Source of the DNA: Chrysomallon squamiferum
Taxonomy: Eukaryota > Mollusca > Gastropoda > Neomphalida > Peltospiridae
Direction: 5' to 3'
NCBI GenBank assembly: GCA_012295275.1
Contig: CM022671.1
Coordinates: forward strand, 19,358,956-19,422,955
DNA: 64,000 bases
In this document: one piece after another, positions 12,501-26,100 of the stretch
Layout of the letters: every line of letters begins with the position of its first letter
How positions within the stretch are numbered: the stretch's first letter is position 1
The notes under the pieces: model-generated
What the model was told of the DNA's origin: nothing
What the model saw: the letters and a program-made list of their open reading frames with translations, nothing else
Database searches by the model: none
Translations under genes and position numbers: made by a program

Positions 12501-15500
12501 TATCTTAGTAACATGTAAAATCAACAACAGCATACCAAGCTGTGTTTTTATTATACAGTTTGGAAAATATATATAAATATTTTTTCACCTGACTTACAAT
12601 ACTACAAACAATACAAAGTTCTGCACATTTTATATTTGTTGGAAACTGCCAAATATTTCACATGATTCATATTAATTACAAAACAATTCAAAGTTGTCTA
12701 CATTGTACATTTTCAGCATATCATTTATTACAGTGAGAATAAAACTGACATAACACAAAGGGACACAATCACTGCTTGACACATTTAGCTTTGGTTACTT
12801 CAAATGATTGACTAAGCTTACTAACTTTAGTGGAAAATAGGTTATATTTTAGTGCTTCAGACAGGAAAATAAATTGTACAAAAATGATGCCAAATTTTAC
12901 ACATATCATTACACACCATGCTATACATCATTAGAACATTTTTACCCAAGATATGAGAAACTCTGAAACACAAACAAAACATTATCATAAAATTTTCAGG
13001 AATTTATAGTCAACTGCATGTAAGAAATAAAATTAACTATTAAACAAAATAATAAAAAGTTGCAATGCTTTTGGTCTTTGTTAGTCTCCTTATATTTTAT
13101 GTAGATATAATTATTTAATGATATTTCTATGTCTGCTTTTTGCTGTGTGTATAATTTCTGAAAGAATGCATCAATATATAATACTCTTGCTTCTTTTCAA
13201 ATTTTTATTATTTTTTTTTTCTTTTTTCTTTTTTCATATTGTATTGACTGTCAAATTTACAAAATATGGGACATTTTATTATATTTATTAATTATTTTTT
13301 TTATTTTTACATTTATATCCTCAAAATGAACTTTATAAAATATTTTTAACAAACAACTAACATAATCATGATATGAAATACCTGGAACTACAAAAGTATG
13401 AAAATATGGCATTCAGCTTCATATAAAAGTAACATAAACATAAAATAAAATTTGGAATACTATATTTCATTTCTACAAGCAATTGTTAGTGAATCAACTT
13501 TGAAAAAATAAATCTTTAACACAGTGGAAACTATTCTAAATGTCTAATATATATCAATTTTAAACATGAAAAATTCATTAATAAACCACCGTGTGAAACC
13601 TACCTGGCAAAGAAAAGCAAGAAGAACCATGATCCAGCAAATATTAATAAGATATCTTCTACAGTGTCACAGTGAAGAAACCTACATGGAATGCATGCTA
13701 ATATGCACAAACAAGAGATCATGTACACTATCTGTTCTCGTGAATGCAGCTTCAAATTCTGAAAAAACACCCAAATAAACAAATAAATAAAACATAAAAA
13801 TAAAATCATGTGAGAAAATTGTAAAATGAATCTTGATTTTTGAAATGAAATGTCTCCTAAATAGAGAAAAATAAACAATTTCCTGTGCTATATTGTTTCA
13901 TTTTATTCCTATTTAACACACTCATATTTACACACACACACACACTCATAAACATAAAATAAAAAATATTGATTTCACTGGATCTTATTTAAAGATGCAA
14001 GAGGTTATTTGTGAATTTTCCAAATGTACTCTTTCCTTTCTTTTTTTTACATCTCTCTTCTACCTTTTCATTCTTATTAAGAGCATTTCAAAACTGACAT
14101 TAAATTTTGGAATTTGTTTCAAACCAGGCGAGAAAACTTCTATAATTTCTTGGCAAAGAACCACAGCACAGAGTATACAGACCATGACTTCTGCTATGTA
14201 TCGTATCTACAGATAGAAAAAACCCACATGCATGAACATGAAGATAAATATTACAGTATTTAAAACAAATAGGTTGAGACACAGCAGTTATACAAAATAT
14301 GAAAAGCTTTTAAAAAAACATGTTTCTTTTTGCGTGATTCATCCATTATATAGTTATGTTTGAGGCTGAGGATATTTGAATGTTTTATATATTACATGTT
14401 TTACAGAATTTTTCATTACAATCTCAGTTAATAAAGTTAGAACTAAGTTATAAGAACAATATAAATTAGTTTTAAAATAGTTATTTTTGTATTTATAAAA
14501 AAGGGCGAGAATATATAATTAAATCAATTTGAAAGAAAAATGGCTTTCCTGAAGATTTAATTTTCAGTGAAATCAAATAATTTCATTCAAAAAGTCATGG
14601 TGAAAAATGGAATAAGCTTGTGGAGTTAGAATTGTAAACAACAAGAGACATTCACTGATTAAATGGAAAACATGGTTATAAATACGTACTAAATATAATT
14701 TTTGTTGAACAACAAAATATATATTAAAATTAACTTACAACATAATTGGTGCCATTATAACCCAACAACTGTGTTCCTGCAGGACGTAGGTAGATGGCAA
14801 CACTAATCAGTACAAGATGAAACAAAGCTATGACAAGTTGACGTATGAAGCGTTTCTGGAATGCACATTAAAATTAAAAATTAAAAAAAATAACAATATT
14901 TAAAACATTATTTACTTTTATGGAATCATTTATTAATTTTGTGAAATCATTTCCGTTTGAAACAAAAAAACAAACAAAAAATTTTTAAAACATTATATCT
15001 ATACTGAAATCTTTTTCTTTTCTTAAATCTTCAAATAAAATTATTTAATCAGGTGGGAATTAAAATTGTAATAGAAACGAAGGTTTAAGATCAAAATTTG
15101 ATATTTTATATTCTCATTTTTTCGTAAATGTGCCATTTATTCTGCCACAATTATGAATCATGAATGATAATTTTGAACAGTATTTATAATGAACATGCAT
15201 AATCAGTACACCCTTATGTGGACACAAATTATCAGTCCATTCGTATAGCTTGTCTGTTGCTAATTATCAGTATGTAATTTTCTTTTATACATAGAGAATA
15301 ATTTTTTAAAATAATTTTATTACCTGAGCAAATGTTTTCCATTTTTCATCCAATAACTGCTTCATGACTTCACCTTCCAACATCTCAAGATGGTCATCGG
15401 TTTCACCATTAACAATGATCATAAGAGAAGAACTCCAGTCTGAATTTTATTCCATTCTTAAAATTAACTTCCGTGGTCATCTCAGTCAGCATGACAGACT

Positions 15501-15628
15501 TTAAAGCAGATACCCAAAAAATTATTACAACCACTGACAATGATAAGATGCTCATGGTGATATAAGGTACAAGTTTCCATGGTCATCCAGCTGTCTGGGT
15601 TATTTATCCTTTGAATATCATAATCATC

Positions 15629-15659
<31 letters not shown>

Positions 15660-17064
15660 ATGACCAATTAAATTATTAAAAAATAACTGTAATCTAATCT
15701 GTCCTTGAAAATGTGTTTTAATTCCTGGTTTTGGTAAAGAATTATATATATATTTTTAAATGTTATTTGAAATCTGTTCTAACAATTTATTAGTCAAAAT
15801 GTTTCAAATTTCCTATTTACTTTTTTTTATACACGTTTGTGAACTATATGCATTTGAAGCCTAAAAAGGGGGGTGGGAATAAAATAATAAAAACTGTTTG
15901 AAAGCCTGAGCTATAATGCAGGAAATAAAACTAGGGGAAAAGAAAGATAAAAAAAACAATCAACGTGGATATAAAATTTAATTTTTTCTAGAAAAATCGT
16001 GTGAACACTATTAAGCTATTATTTAGGAAAGAAAACATTATTATTTAGGAAAGAAAACATTGTACCAAAAATAACCGTACAAAATACAAACAAAGTAAAA
16101 ATACACCCCCAAAAACCCAGATACAATCAGCAACAATAGATAAATAAATAAAAAAAAAAAAAAAAAAAAAAAAGAAAAAGGTTATAGAATATTAATTCAT
16201 ACTTTTTTCTCCATCAGGATTAATTGAATCCAAGGTGGTTAAAGGATATGCTGAACAGTACACATTACTATAAGACCAAAACTCCTGAAAATATTATATA
16301 ACAAATGCAACTATTTCACAAAATTGTCTTGATGGATAAATTTCCATTGTTTGTTTATTTAATTAAATTAATATATATAACAGCTTTTATAAGTTTCCTA
16401 ATATTGAAGTATATCTGAACTCATAGATGAATTAAATCTTGTAATATTCAAAATGAGTTCTTATAATCAAAACATTAACTGTACTTATTATTATATGTTG
16501 TTATTATTATTTTTAATTGATTTATTTTGATTAAAACACCCACATATTTTACAAATAAAAACACTAGTCTAAACACAACCACATATTTTACAAATAAAAA
16601 CACTAAGTTACATAATCTCTTTTAGTCTACTATCATTATTATTAAAAATTAACTTTTTCTATTTAAACACCATCCTTATTTTTTTTAAATGTATAATTTT
16701 GTAATTAAAACACTAACAGTGCTACTTAGTTCAAGAATCTCTTTAAAGATGACACTTCTGCCTAGTTTGGTGGCCAGGGTAACTGGAGTTAGTCCCATAT
16801 TATTTTGTATGTCTATCTTGGCACACTTGTTTTTGTGCTGTACAACATGCTTGTATATTTGCTGTGAATTGGCAATAAACAGGTAAATTCAAATTAGTCT
16901 CAATTTTCTATTACAATAAATACTGAAACAATCATATTTTAATAATATAATAAAAAATAAATAAATAGAATAAATAGATAAAATTAAAAACATATACCAA
17001 AAAAAAAAGGTTGACTAATTATAAAAGAAACCCCTTTAAAACCCCCAAATTATAAAAAAAACCC

Positions 17065-17097
<33 letters not shown>

Positions 17098-17368
17098 CAA
17101 CAACAACAACAAAAACAACAAATAAAAATAATATTAATAATAATAATAAAGAAAATTTAAATTAATAATTAATAATATCACTAACGGGCTGGTTATGTAT
17201 GACAGTCATGTGAAGAACTGTATTTCCAAAAGAATCCTTTTCATTGGGGTTGGCACCTTTCTCAATAAGATAGTCATAGATCTCTTGATAATTAAAACAT
17301 GCAGCAAATGCAAGAGGATATTCCCCATAATATGCATCTCCTACAACACATTACAAAAAAAAAAGAAG

Positions 17369-17403
<35 letters not shown>

Positions 17404-18684
17404 TTTTATCTCTTATAAGAATGAAATAAAAAACAATTATTCGTTTTTAAAAAGGTAGAAATGTTTTATATAATGAGACAATCAAAGTAGTTTTATATGG
17501 TTCATAAAATTTTGTTTTAACATTGTACAGACAGTGAGACATACTACCACAGTAAGATGAGTTTTTATGATACGAGGGATCTATTATAATTATGCACTTT
17601 GGTATATAAGATTTACTATAGACTGTGATACATCAGTTGTGGGATATCAGCTGAAACACCGAGGAAACAGCACATATCTGAACACATCACTCTTGCCAAG
17701 TTGAAATATATTGTAAAAGGAGCAAAGGACTTTATATATAGTAATGCATTTGAATGTTTCATTTATTATTATTCATAACAAATTTGTGAGTCCACACAAT
17801 GGCTAATATTTTCTCTTACTTTAACGTTTCACAATGAGGAGTGTTATTATAATAATAAAAAGTTATACAAAATAATATTATTAATTGAAAAAATATAATT
17901 AATAAAAAATAATAATAGAAAATAAAAAAATAAAAAAATAAAAAAGAAATAATTCATTTCTAAATAGGTGTATCCTCAGTCAAAGAGGGATTTTTATATA
18001 TTTCTCTGAACAAAATAAAGAGATAATTTCATTCTGTGTTTTTTTATCTATTTTATCATTTTGCCAGAGGTATATTTTAAAAAAGATAAAAAAAAAAAAA
18101 ACTAATAAATCCGAAATTTAACATTTTTGAACAGATAAATGTAAAGAACTACACTGTTCTTAATATTATATTATTCTCTAAATAAATGTGCATGGAAAAT
18201 CAAAATGCATTGATTATAAAAAATTGCTCTAATCCAACTCCATTAATCTGGTAAACTAAGTGAGGCCTCTGTTTACATGGTAATCAGTTAAAAATTATTA
18301 CCCATTTACAACAATACTGGTGGCTGTAACCAGTAATGACAAATGAAATTTTAAACTGACAATGTTAATATAGTTTCTATGGAGACTATCAACAATCACA
18401 GCTTAACATTTCTTAGGCACCATAAAGCGTTTGCAAAACAGACAGATTCAGGTATCTTTCACAGTCACATTGTTTTGAAGTTTATTATAAAACATATATG
18501 GTATTTTGTAGTCATACTTCCAAACAAAAAAAAAAAAAAAGAAAATTCACAGTAACTATTGTTTCCAAATGCTTTCACTGAATTTAATAATGATATAGTC
18601 GAGAGGAGGTTATGAAAATAGCAAAACCTTTTTATTTTCCTAAATGAATGGGAAAACAAAGAAAAATCAAATAAATAAAAAATA

Positions 18685-18716
<32 letters not shown>

Positions 18717-20225
18717 TCAACAAAAATTGGTGTGTAGAATATCTCCTACTGTGTGTAGATTATTAAATTATCTCTTTATGTTTCATAAATTAAATTTTCT
18801 TTTGATCAAGAATATAATAATCTGAATAACAGGTACATTTTTCTTTTCTTTTGATCAAATGTCCTTAATTAATTAATTATTTTTGACTACAACAACAACA
18901 ATGAAAAATAAATAAATTAAAGGAATAAAATAAATAAAATTAATAAAATTTATTAAAAAAAGAACACCAGCAAAAAAGAAATTTAATAAACATCTGTCTG
19001 TATGACCTTCATAATTGGTGGTTTGGGATTTTCTTTTTTTTTGATCATTTGGTAAAAAGAATCGACCAGTGGCTCTTTGATCAACTTTAGCTCCGTTTTC
19101 AACTAGTTTTTCCACCATTTCAAAATGGTTATACACAATAGCAATGTGTAAAGCACTTTCTCCTACAAAAAAAAAGAAAATGAATTTGATTGAAAAATTA
19201 CAAGCCTTTATAAAAGTTTATGAGTCAAAGAGTTATGAATTAAAATGAATAAACTAATTTTCAATTAAAAAAAAACAACATAAAAAATAAAATTAATAAA
19301 AATCTATCCTACCTAAAGTTTCCAGCTATGCTTCATCAATTCACAGTGAAAGGATTTTGAATTATTAACAAAATCAAAGATATTCACACTTTCAGAACAA
19401 TTGAAATTTAAAGGATTACCAAAATATTCTTCTCCTTCATAAACATCCAGTGCCATGTTGGGGTACAACTCTAATAGTAAGCTGGCAACTTTTAGTTTAC
19501 CAGTAAGAATTGCAAGATGAAAAGCTGTTTCCCCAAAACCACCACGTTTTTTCAAATTCCAGCAGGCTTCATGTTCTTTAATCTCATTAAATGGGTTCTT
19601 TGAAGAATAATATTTCTTAATTTGTCCGTTGTTCATTTTTTTCCTTTGATCACCCTAAACAAATTTAGTAAAAACAAAATTGAAAAAACTTGTAGTTAAA
19701 GAACACCATCAGATCAATGTAATATACAGTGGTTAATTTAAAGTTGTACCATAAATAAAGTAACTGTGTGTGAATTTACAGATATTTACAAGTACACAAA
19801 ATACATTTTTAATTATAAAACAAAATACTATTTTGAAACAGTTCACTTGTCAGAATTTTTAAATACTCTTTTTTGTGTGTTTAGAAAAAGAAAAATAAGA
19901 AATGAAGTATATTGTATGGATAACAATAAATAAATATAATAAATAAATAAAACTTACTAATTTGATACCATTCATAGAACTCCTCCTCTGTAATTTTATG
20001 AGGCTCATTCTCCTCTTCTTCATACAGGTACTCTCCTTTTCTCAGCTGTCGTGAGTAAAAATCTTTAGCCTCTTCCTTGTCAATTTCTTGAGCAAACATA
20101 CCTGTACCATCCAAACCAACAAGTTTGTACATTGGGTTTTTATCCTGCTCTTCATTCTGTTTTTTCCAAGCAGCATCATTATCTTCATTTTCTGGATTAC
20201 TACATTCCCTTAAAATGTTATCCAT
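9521..20225 (-). CDS. TRPV-family cation channel, Inactive-like, copy 1 (frameshifted in exon 1)
   Basis: TRPV channels are tetrameric cation channels; Inactive/Nanchung types act in ciliated mechanosensory neurons. Fourteen exons (minus): 20225-19958, 19654-19420, 19162-19007, 17340-17186, 16861-16718, 16284-16203, 15439-15324, 14855-14739, 14206-14099, 13758-13604, 11430-11321, 10972-10875, 10383-10222, 9808-9521. Exons 1-5 give an acidic N-terminus and ankyrin repeats ([28 protein letters not shown]). Exons 6-7 give the linker (DSINPDG, KWKTFA), exons 8-10 S1-S4, exons 11-13 S5, pore helix (FQMTLGEIK) and S6 ([18 protein letters not shown]). Exon 14 starts [10 protein letters not shown]. 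Against copy 2, exon 1 lacks 5 nt near 19966; the join to exon 2 then gives an immediate stop, so this is probably not full-length functional. It also lacks Val-Pro in exon 10 and five turret residues in exon 12. TRPV call strong; Inactive subtype moderate. Confidence 0.8.
13630..13642 (-). other. In-frame loss of Val-Pro before S5 in TRPV copy 1
   Basis: Copy 1 exon 10 encodes IFAGSWFF where copy 2 encodes [10 protein letters not shown], a 6-base deletion. I recall hydrophobic-Pro-Gly/Ser-Trp as common at the S4 to S4-S5 linker in TRPVs, so copy 2 looks ancestral and copy 1 is probably altered in gating, if it is expressed at all. Confidence 0.7.
13923..13944. repeat. CA dinucleotide repeat in TRPV copy 1 intron
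   Basis: Short CA run, with a counterpart near 45770 in copy 2. Confidence 0.6.
19960..19972 (-). other. 5-nt deletion at end of TRPV copy 1 exon 1
   Basis: Copy 2 reads TGG TAT AAG ATC AAA TTA and then the donor, in phase with exon 2 (GGT GAT CAA). Copy 1 lacks five bases (AAGAT on the coding strand), giving TGG TAT CAA ATT A before the same donor. Joining to exon 2 then produces A-GG followed by TGA. No alternative donor or acceptor nearby obviously restores frame. Confidence 0.75.
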
Positions 20226-22083
20226 CTTTGTTTATTATAACTAATTATGGAACCAATACATCAGTTATATTTCAGGGAATAATGATCTAAAAAAAAAGAA
20301 ATATATAATAATAATCAAAGAAAGGATATAGTGAAATGTAATTTTTGAATACATGTATGTTTAAGTATAATAGATTTCAAACAAGCAAATAACAGTTTCA
20401 AAATTAAATTAGGTAAACCATTTTGATATAATTTACAAATAAATGCAAGATATTACACAACCATAATTATCACCTTTCCCCTCCCATAATGTAATCCACA
20501 CTTTTGCTTGTGTTTTGCAAATATATGATTTTAACCATAAATTAAAAAGGTTTTGAGTTGCCTTTCACATGTCATATTGGTTTTTTTTAGCCTTCTATAC
20601 ATATTTTAATAGAAATTAACAACAAATGAAAATAACTGTTAATAGTTTTACAGTACCATTCCACTGATCATATTAACTAAATAGTACTGATAAAGTCCTT
20701 TGGTTCACATTACTATTTTCATATTAAGTACTTTTGTTACACAGATTTAATTTTATATTTTTATGAGATACTAATACTATGTATCAGTCTTCATTTCAAA
20801 CAGGTTATACTATATTTTATAACATTGTTCAAATTATCAACAAAACAGCCAGTTTAACATGAAACAACCGGAACTCCTCACATGACTAGTTTCAGGTAGA
20901 ATGAACTTGGTAATAGCCAGTCTTGCTATTGTCAGAAGGCTAACAAGCAAAAATAAGTTTATTCTGTTTCATTTGACTTTTATATATTTGCATTAATAGT
21001 AAAACAAAAAATAGTAAATAAAACATGTACCCGATACAAGACAACGCGATGTGGGAAATTTACAGAGATAGTTAATAAGCTATAGAATTCATTTAAATTT
21101 TTGCAACTTTCTTCTGACAGAATACAGAATTTAAAAAAGTTACAGACTGATTATCTTGGGATAAACTACATCAGTTATATTTCCATATGAGAACTAACTG
21201 GACTGTTTTAGTATCTAGTCGCAACCTGCCGTGTATTCTTGATTTAAAAAAAAAAAATAATAATTTAAAAAAATGGTTTTAAAGATTGATTCTTGACTAA
21301 TTGTAGCTATTAGAAACAATAAGTAACGAAAAAAGATGTATTCAGAATGAATCGACTCATTTCATGTAATAACGAAGAGGTATTATGAATCGGTTTCTGA
21401 GCACCTGTTCTGATAGACGTGAATACGGCAGACCACATTTGAGGATAGCGTCTGTTAGCAACCATTCACTTTGATTCAGTTTCATTATTATTTACGTACA
21501 TCAACAAACTGTAACTGCGTGTATACATACCTATATAACGCGGGTTTCCTTTCTTCGCTATAAATATTATCAGCTGAACAACAAAGTAAGGAAATTATTA
21601 CTTTGTAGGCCGTGGGACAAAACATTCCTGCATGCCATTTGCAAAAAAATATATTTCTGTATAGATTACGTGACTAAGAAGCTAGCCAATCATACAAAAT
21701 TACTAACTTATTTGTTTTTTTTCAGTGTATTTTCGATTGAAATTATTTTATTTATTTATTTTAAAATATAATTCATTCTTACAATGACACTTAACATGTT
21801 ATATGAAAGTTATTCAACCAGTGGGCCTATTCTATTAAATGAAAATGCATCCTTCGATCTTATCTTCACTCCCTTGTGGCTTTTTATGATTGTCAGGTGT
21901 AAACAGATTATAAACTCCGAATTTAATGTTTTTACGCTTCATTCTTTTCTGTCATTGGCCAGAAAGAGTGAGTTTGATAAGCATGCTTCATAACAGCTTA
22001 CTGTGATTAACATTCTGATTAAGACATTTTGTCAGGTAGTTGTGGGTGCATTAATCTCATGGGAGGAATTTCAAACAATACAG
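20226..22083. promoter_or_regulatory. Divergent intergenic region between TRPV copy 1 and LTA4H
   Basis: The TRPV start codon (minus, 20225) and the first complete LTA4H start codon (plus, 22084) face away from each other across 1.86 kb, so both promoters must lie here. The right part (about 21330-22083) is the element amplified further right together with exon 1. It contains the motif GTCTGTTAGCAAC at 21450 and a less AT-rich stretch around 21520-21560. No clear TATA box or CpG cluster stood out. The same head-to-head layout occurs at 52227-54017. Confidence 0.6.
21450..21462. promoter_or_regulatory. RFX X-box-like half motif (divergent promoter)
   Basis: GTCTGTTAGCAAC carries a perfect right half-site (AGCAAC) of the RFX X-box but only a weak left half. 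Further copies lie at 22335-22347, 23630-23642 and 53415-53427, in the amplified promoter units and in the second divergent promoter. RFX factors drive ciliary genes, and Inactive-class TRPVs act in cilia, so the site is plausible, but its function is inference. Confidence 0.3.
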
Positions 22084-23117
22084 ATGGCGTCTGTAGGTAC
22101 CGTCGATCCTAGTTCATTTTCAGATCCAAAACAATGCGTTGTTATTAAACTACACATCGATTTAGAAATCAACTTTAATAAGAATATTTTGGAAGGAAGT
22201 GCTGAAGTAACGGTTGAGAAGAAAAACAAAGATATTAAAACAGTTGTAAGTGATTTTATCGTACACGAATCATGAAACCGAAACCGAAACAGGTTTAGCT
22301 AACGTGAATAGGGCAAACCATATTTAAGGACAGCGTCTGTTAGCAACCATTCAGTTTCATTATTACTGACGCACATAAACGAAATGTAACTGTATGTATC
22401 CCACGGGTTTCCTTTCTTCGTTTATATCAGCTGAACATTAACGTAAGGAAATTATTACTTTGTAGGCTGAGGGACAAAACATTCCTGCAAGCGATTTGCA
22501 AAAAAATATTTCCTTAAAAATATTTCCTTATACAAGCTATTGATCACTTGACTAGGAATCTAGGCAATCCTACTAAATTACCAACTACAACGTTTTTACA
22601 GTATATTTTCGATTTAAACTGTTTTATTTATTTATTTTATAGAGAATTCATTCTTACAAAAACAATTAACATGTTCCATGAAAGTTATTCAAGCAATGGG
22701 TTTATTAACTAAAAAATCATCCTTTGGTCTTCTCTGCACTTCCTTGTGGCTATGTCTGTTGTAAATAGATTATAAACTCCCCATTTAGAGTTTTTAAGCT
22801 TCATTCTTTCCTAACATTGGCCTGAAACAGTGTGATAAGCATGCTTCATAACAGCCTTGATTAACACGTTAATTTTTAGCTCCTTAAGAAATTGTGTCAT
22901 ATAACTGTGGATGCATTAATGTCTTGGGAGGAATTTAGAAATATTATTCAGATGGATTCAGTAGGTACTGTCGATCGTAGTTCATTTTCAGATAAAAACA
23001 CAATGCATTGTTACTAAATTACACATCAGTTTAGAAATTAACTTTGATAAGAATATTTTGGAAACACTGCTGAAGTAACGGTTGAGAAGAAAAACAAACA
23101 TATTAAAACAGTTGTAA
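21808..23117. repeat. Promoter/exon-1 tandem unit 1 of LTA4H
   Basis: About 1309 bases, repeated immediately as 23118-24414. The junction falls at a shared 'gtaagt/aagttattcaacc' sequence. The unit holds two older, diverged promoter-exon modules: A (exon 1 at 22084) and B (degenerate exon 1 at 22952). Confidence 0.85.
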
Positions 23118-26100
23118 GTTATTCAACCAGTGGGCCTATTCTATTAAATGAAAATGCATCCTTCGATCTTATCTTCACTCCCTTGTGGTTTTTATGATTG
23201 TCAGGTGTAAACAGATTATAAACTCCGAATTTAATGTTTTTACGCTTCATTCTTTTCTGTCATTGGCCAGAAAGAGTGAGTTTGATAAGCATGCTTCATA
23301 ACAGCTTACTGTGATTAACATTCTGATTAAGACATTTTGGGTGCATTAATCTCATGGGAGGAATTTCAAACAATACAGATGGCGTCTGTAGGTACCGTCG
23401 ATCCTAGTTCATTTTCAGATCCAAAACAATGCGTTGTTATTAAACTACACATCGATTTAGAAATCAACTTTAATAAGAATATTTTGGAAGGAAGTGCTGA
23501 AGTAACGGTTGAGAAGAAAAACAAAGATATTAAAACAGTTGTAAGTGATTTTATCGTACACGAATCATGAAACCGAAACCGAAACAGGTTTAGCTAACTT
23601 GAATAGGGCAAACCATATTTAAGGACAGCGTCTGTTAGCAACCATTCAGTTTCATTATTATTGACGCACATAAACGAAATGTAACTGTATATATCCCACG
23701 GGTTTCCTTTCTTCGTTTATATCAGCTGAACATTAACGTAAGGAAATTATTACTTTGTAGGCTGAGGGACAAAACATTCCTGCAAGCGATTTGCAAAAAA
23801 ATATTTCCTTAAAAATATTTCCTTATACAAGCTATTGATCACTTGACTAGGAATCTAGGCAATCCTACTAAATTACCAACTACAACGTTTTTACAGTATA
23901 TTTTCGATTGAAACTGTTTTATTTATTTATTTTATAGAGAATTCATTCTTACAAAAACAATTAACATGTTCCATGAAAGTTATTCAAGCAATGGGTTTAT
24001 TAACTAAAAAATCATCCTTTGGTCTTCTCTGCACTTCCTTGTGGCTATGTCTGTTGTAAATAGATTATAAACTCCCCATTTAGAGTTTTTAAGCTTCATT
24101 CTTTCCTAACATTGGCCTGAAACAGTGTGATAAGCATGCTTCATAACAGCCTTGATTAACACGTTAATTTTTAGCTCCTTAAGAAATTGTGTCATATAAC
24201 TGTGGATGCATTAATGTCTTGGGAGGAATTTAGAAATATTATTCAGATGGATTCAGTAGGTACTGTCGATCGTAGTTCATTTTCAGATAAAAACACAATG
24301 CATTGTTACTAAATTACACATCAGTTTAGAAATTAACTTTGATAAGAATATTTTGGAAACACTGCTGAAGTAACGGTTGAGAAGAAAAACAAACATATTA
24401 AAACAGTTGTAAGTGATTTTATCATACACGAATCATGAAAAAGAAACTGAAACAGGTTTAGCTAAACCAGGTATAGTTTAAGTAGCCTAGATGAGAAATA
24501 AGATAGATTTCTTTGTGTGTATAATAGAATGTTTAGATAACTATAAAGCATCAACATTTGAACCAATAGTTAAATGTCAAAGAAGTAATTTTTGAACTAT
24601 ACATACATGTATGTATGTGCATATATATGTGTGTTTGTCTTTCAGCATAAGTGGTAATAACAAATAATTTATTAAAGTAAAAGATGTTGCATCCCAAAAA
24701 TATAGAAATTTATCTAGTCATCATATCTATTTATAGTGACTGCAGGATAAATAGGGAATAATTGGTTACAGTCTTAAGATTTCAGCAAGGGTTAGAATGC
24801 TGTGCAGCAAGGTTTTGTCATTGCCATTTGATATGATGGTATCTGGTTATATCTTTTATCCTGCAGTCCTAAATAATCCAAAAACTAAATGAAATTAACT
24901 GGGTTTTTTACCTCATTTCAGTGTTCATGAGATTAGCAGACTGATGCACAGTTATTTCATTGTTGCATACAAAACTATATATCAAAACAAAATAATTCTT
25001 AAAGACCAGAAATTAAATACTAAAGAAGTAACTTTGAACAATGTATGTACACATGCATACACACACATACACGTCTATATATAATTTTTCCTTCAGATTT
25101 TGGACAGCAGGAATTTGACAATTTCTCAAGTTCTTGACAAGGCTACAAAAAATAAACTTGATTATAAACTTGAAGAACCAAGAAAGCCTTATGGATCCAA
25201 GTTTGAAATAACTTTACCAACAACCAATGAAAACACGTTAGTATTATAATTATCATATAATATAAAATTTGAAGTCATAGCTGAGAGGATGAAGATGGGG
25301 TCAAGCAGCTATTTCTCATTAAAATTGAGAGATAATACAAAAAAAAAACAGTTCTGTTAACTTTGTGAATAATTATTTTTTTTTTAGATCTTATTCCCAA
25401 GGTATTAAACATACTGAGAATATTGTTAAATAATGTTTCAGTTATTCCATCTTTCCCCTTCTCTTTGATTGTGAATTTAATATGAGTTACCTCTACAATT
25501 CTACAGTAAAATTTCTATTAAAAATTATAAGAATTTTAGAATATAAAAATTCCATACTGGTTTGTATTAAGTATTGTCCTCTTTTCTTTAGAGTGACCAT
25601 AGTTATTGAGTACAAAACATCAAAGGACAGCACAGCTCTACAATGGCTAAGGAGAGAGCAGACAGCAGGAAAACGGCAACCATATTTATTCAGCCAGTGT
25701 CAGGTAAGATTATCTTTTGTTGTTGTTTGACTTTTTTGTATTTTTATGTGTTCTTATGTACATACATACATACATATGTACATGGAATTATTTATGTTAA
25801 AAAGCAAAATAATGTCAGGTAATTTTAAAAGTAAATTAAAGATTACATTTAGAAGAAGATTTTATGTTTAATTCAGCAACTATTCTTGAGTATAAACTAA
25901 TAATAGATTAATTTGTTTAAATGTTATAACAAATTCTGGTGTTTTTATTTTAAGGCTATTCATGCCAGAAGTATTGTGCCCTGTCAGGATACACCTTATG
26001 TGAAATTTCCTTACACAGCCAAGGTAAGGAGAAGTCAGCTATCAATTATAGATATCTGAAATAACCAAACCTTTATGCATAACTAAATTCAGTTTTTATT

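Larger units (their letters stand above)
1..20634. repeat. Segmental duplication, copy 1 (D1 + TRPV copy 1)
   Basis: The sequence from base 1 is repeated from base 32761 in the same orientation. By eye there are only scattered substitutions and small indels through the intergenic block and all 14 TRPV exons. The offset falls from 32760 to about 31690 after position 2290, because copy 1 alone contains an extra 1.1 kb. It then drifts to 32001 at the TRPV start codon. Close similarity fades near 20634, where copy 1 has over 100 bases that copy 2 lacks. The left edge lies outside the window. Confidence 0.9.
23118..24414. repeat. Promoter/exon-1 tandem unit 2 of LTA4H
   Basis: Nearly identical to 21808-23117. 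The differences seen are a 13-base loss just before exon A2 (near 23337), a single-base loss upstream, and a few substitutions. Near-identity suggests a recent tandem duplication or an assembly duplication. Confidence 0.85.

Noticed and set aside
15482-15667. Minus-strand open frame with a [15 protein letters not shown]-like sequence between TRPV exons 6 and 7
   Set aside because: Exon 6 (ending GGA GAA AAA A) joins exon 7 (AC TGG AGT) in phase without it, and it does not resemble any TRPV segment. It is intron.
19313-19419. Apparent 23-nt insertion and stop codon in TRPV copy 1 relative to copy 2 after the YEGEEYFG segment
   Set aside because: A donor (gtaatc in copy 1, gtaatt in copy 2) lies directly after TATTTTG. 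Splicing there joins exon 3 in phase to give [12 protein letters not shown], the expected ankyrin sequence. The insertion is therefore intronic.
22003-22083. Open frame upstream of the LTA4H start suggesting a longer N-terminus
   Set aside because: There is no ATG in frame before 22084, and the protein from 22084 aligns with the usual LTA4H start.
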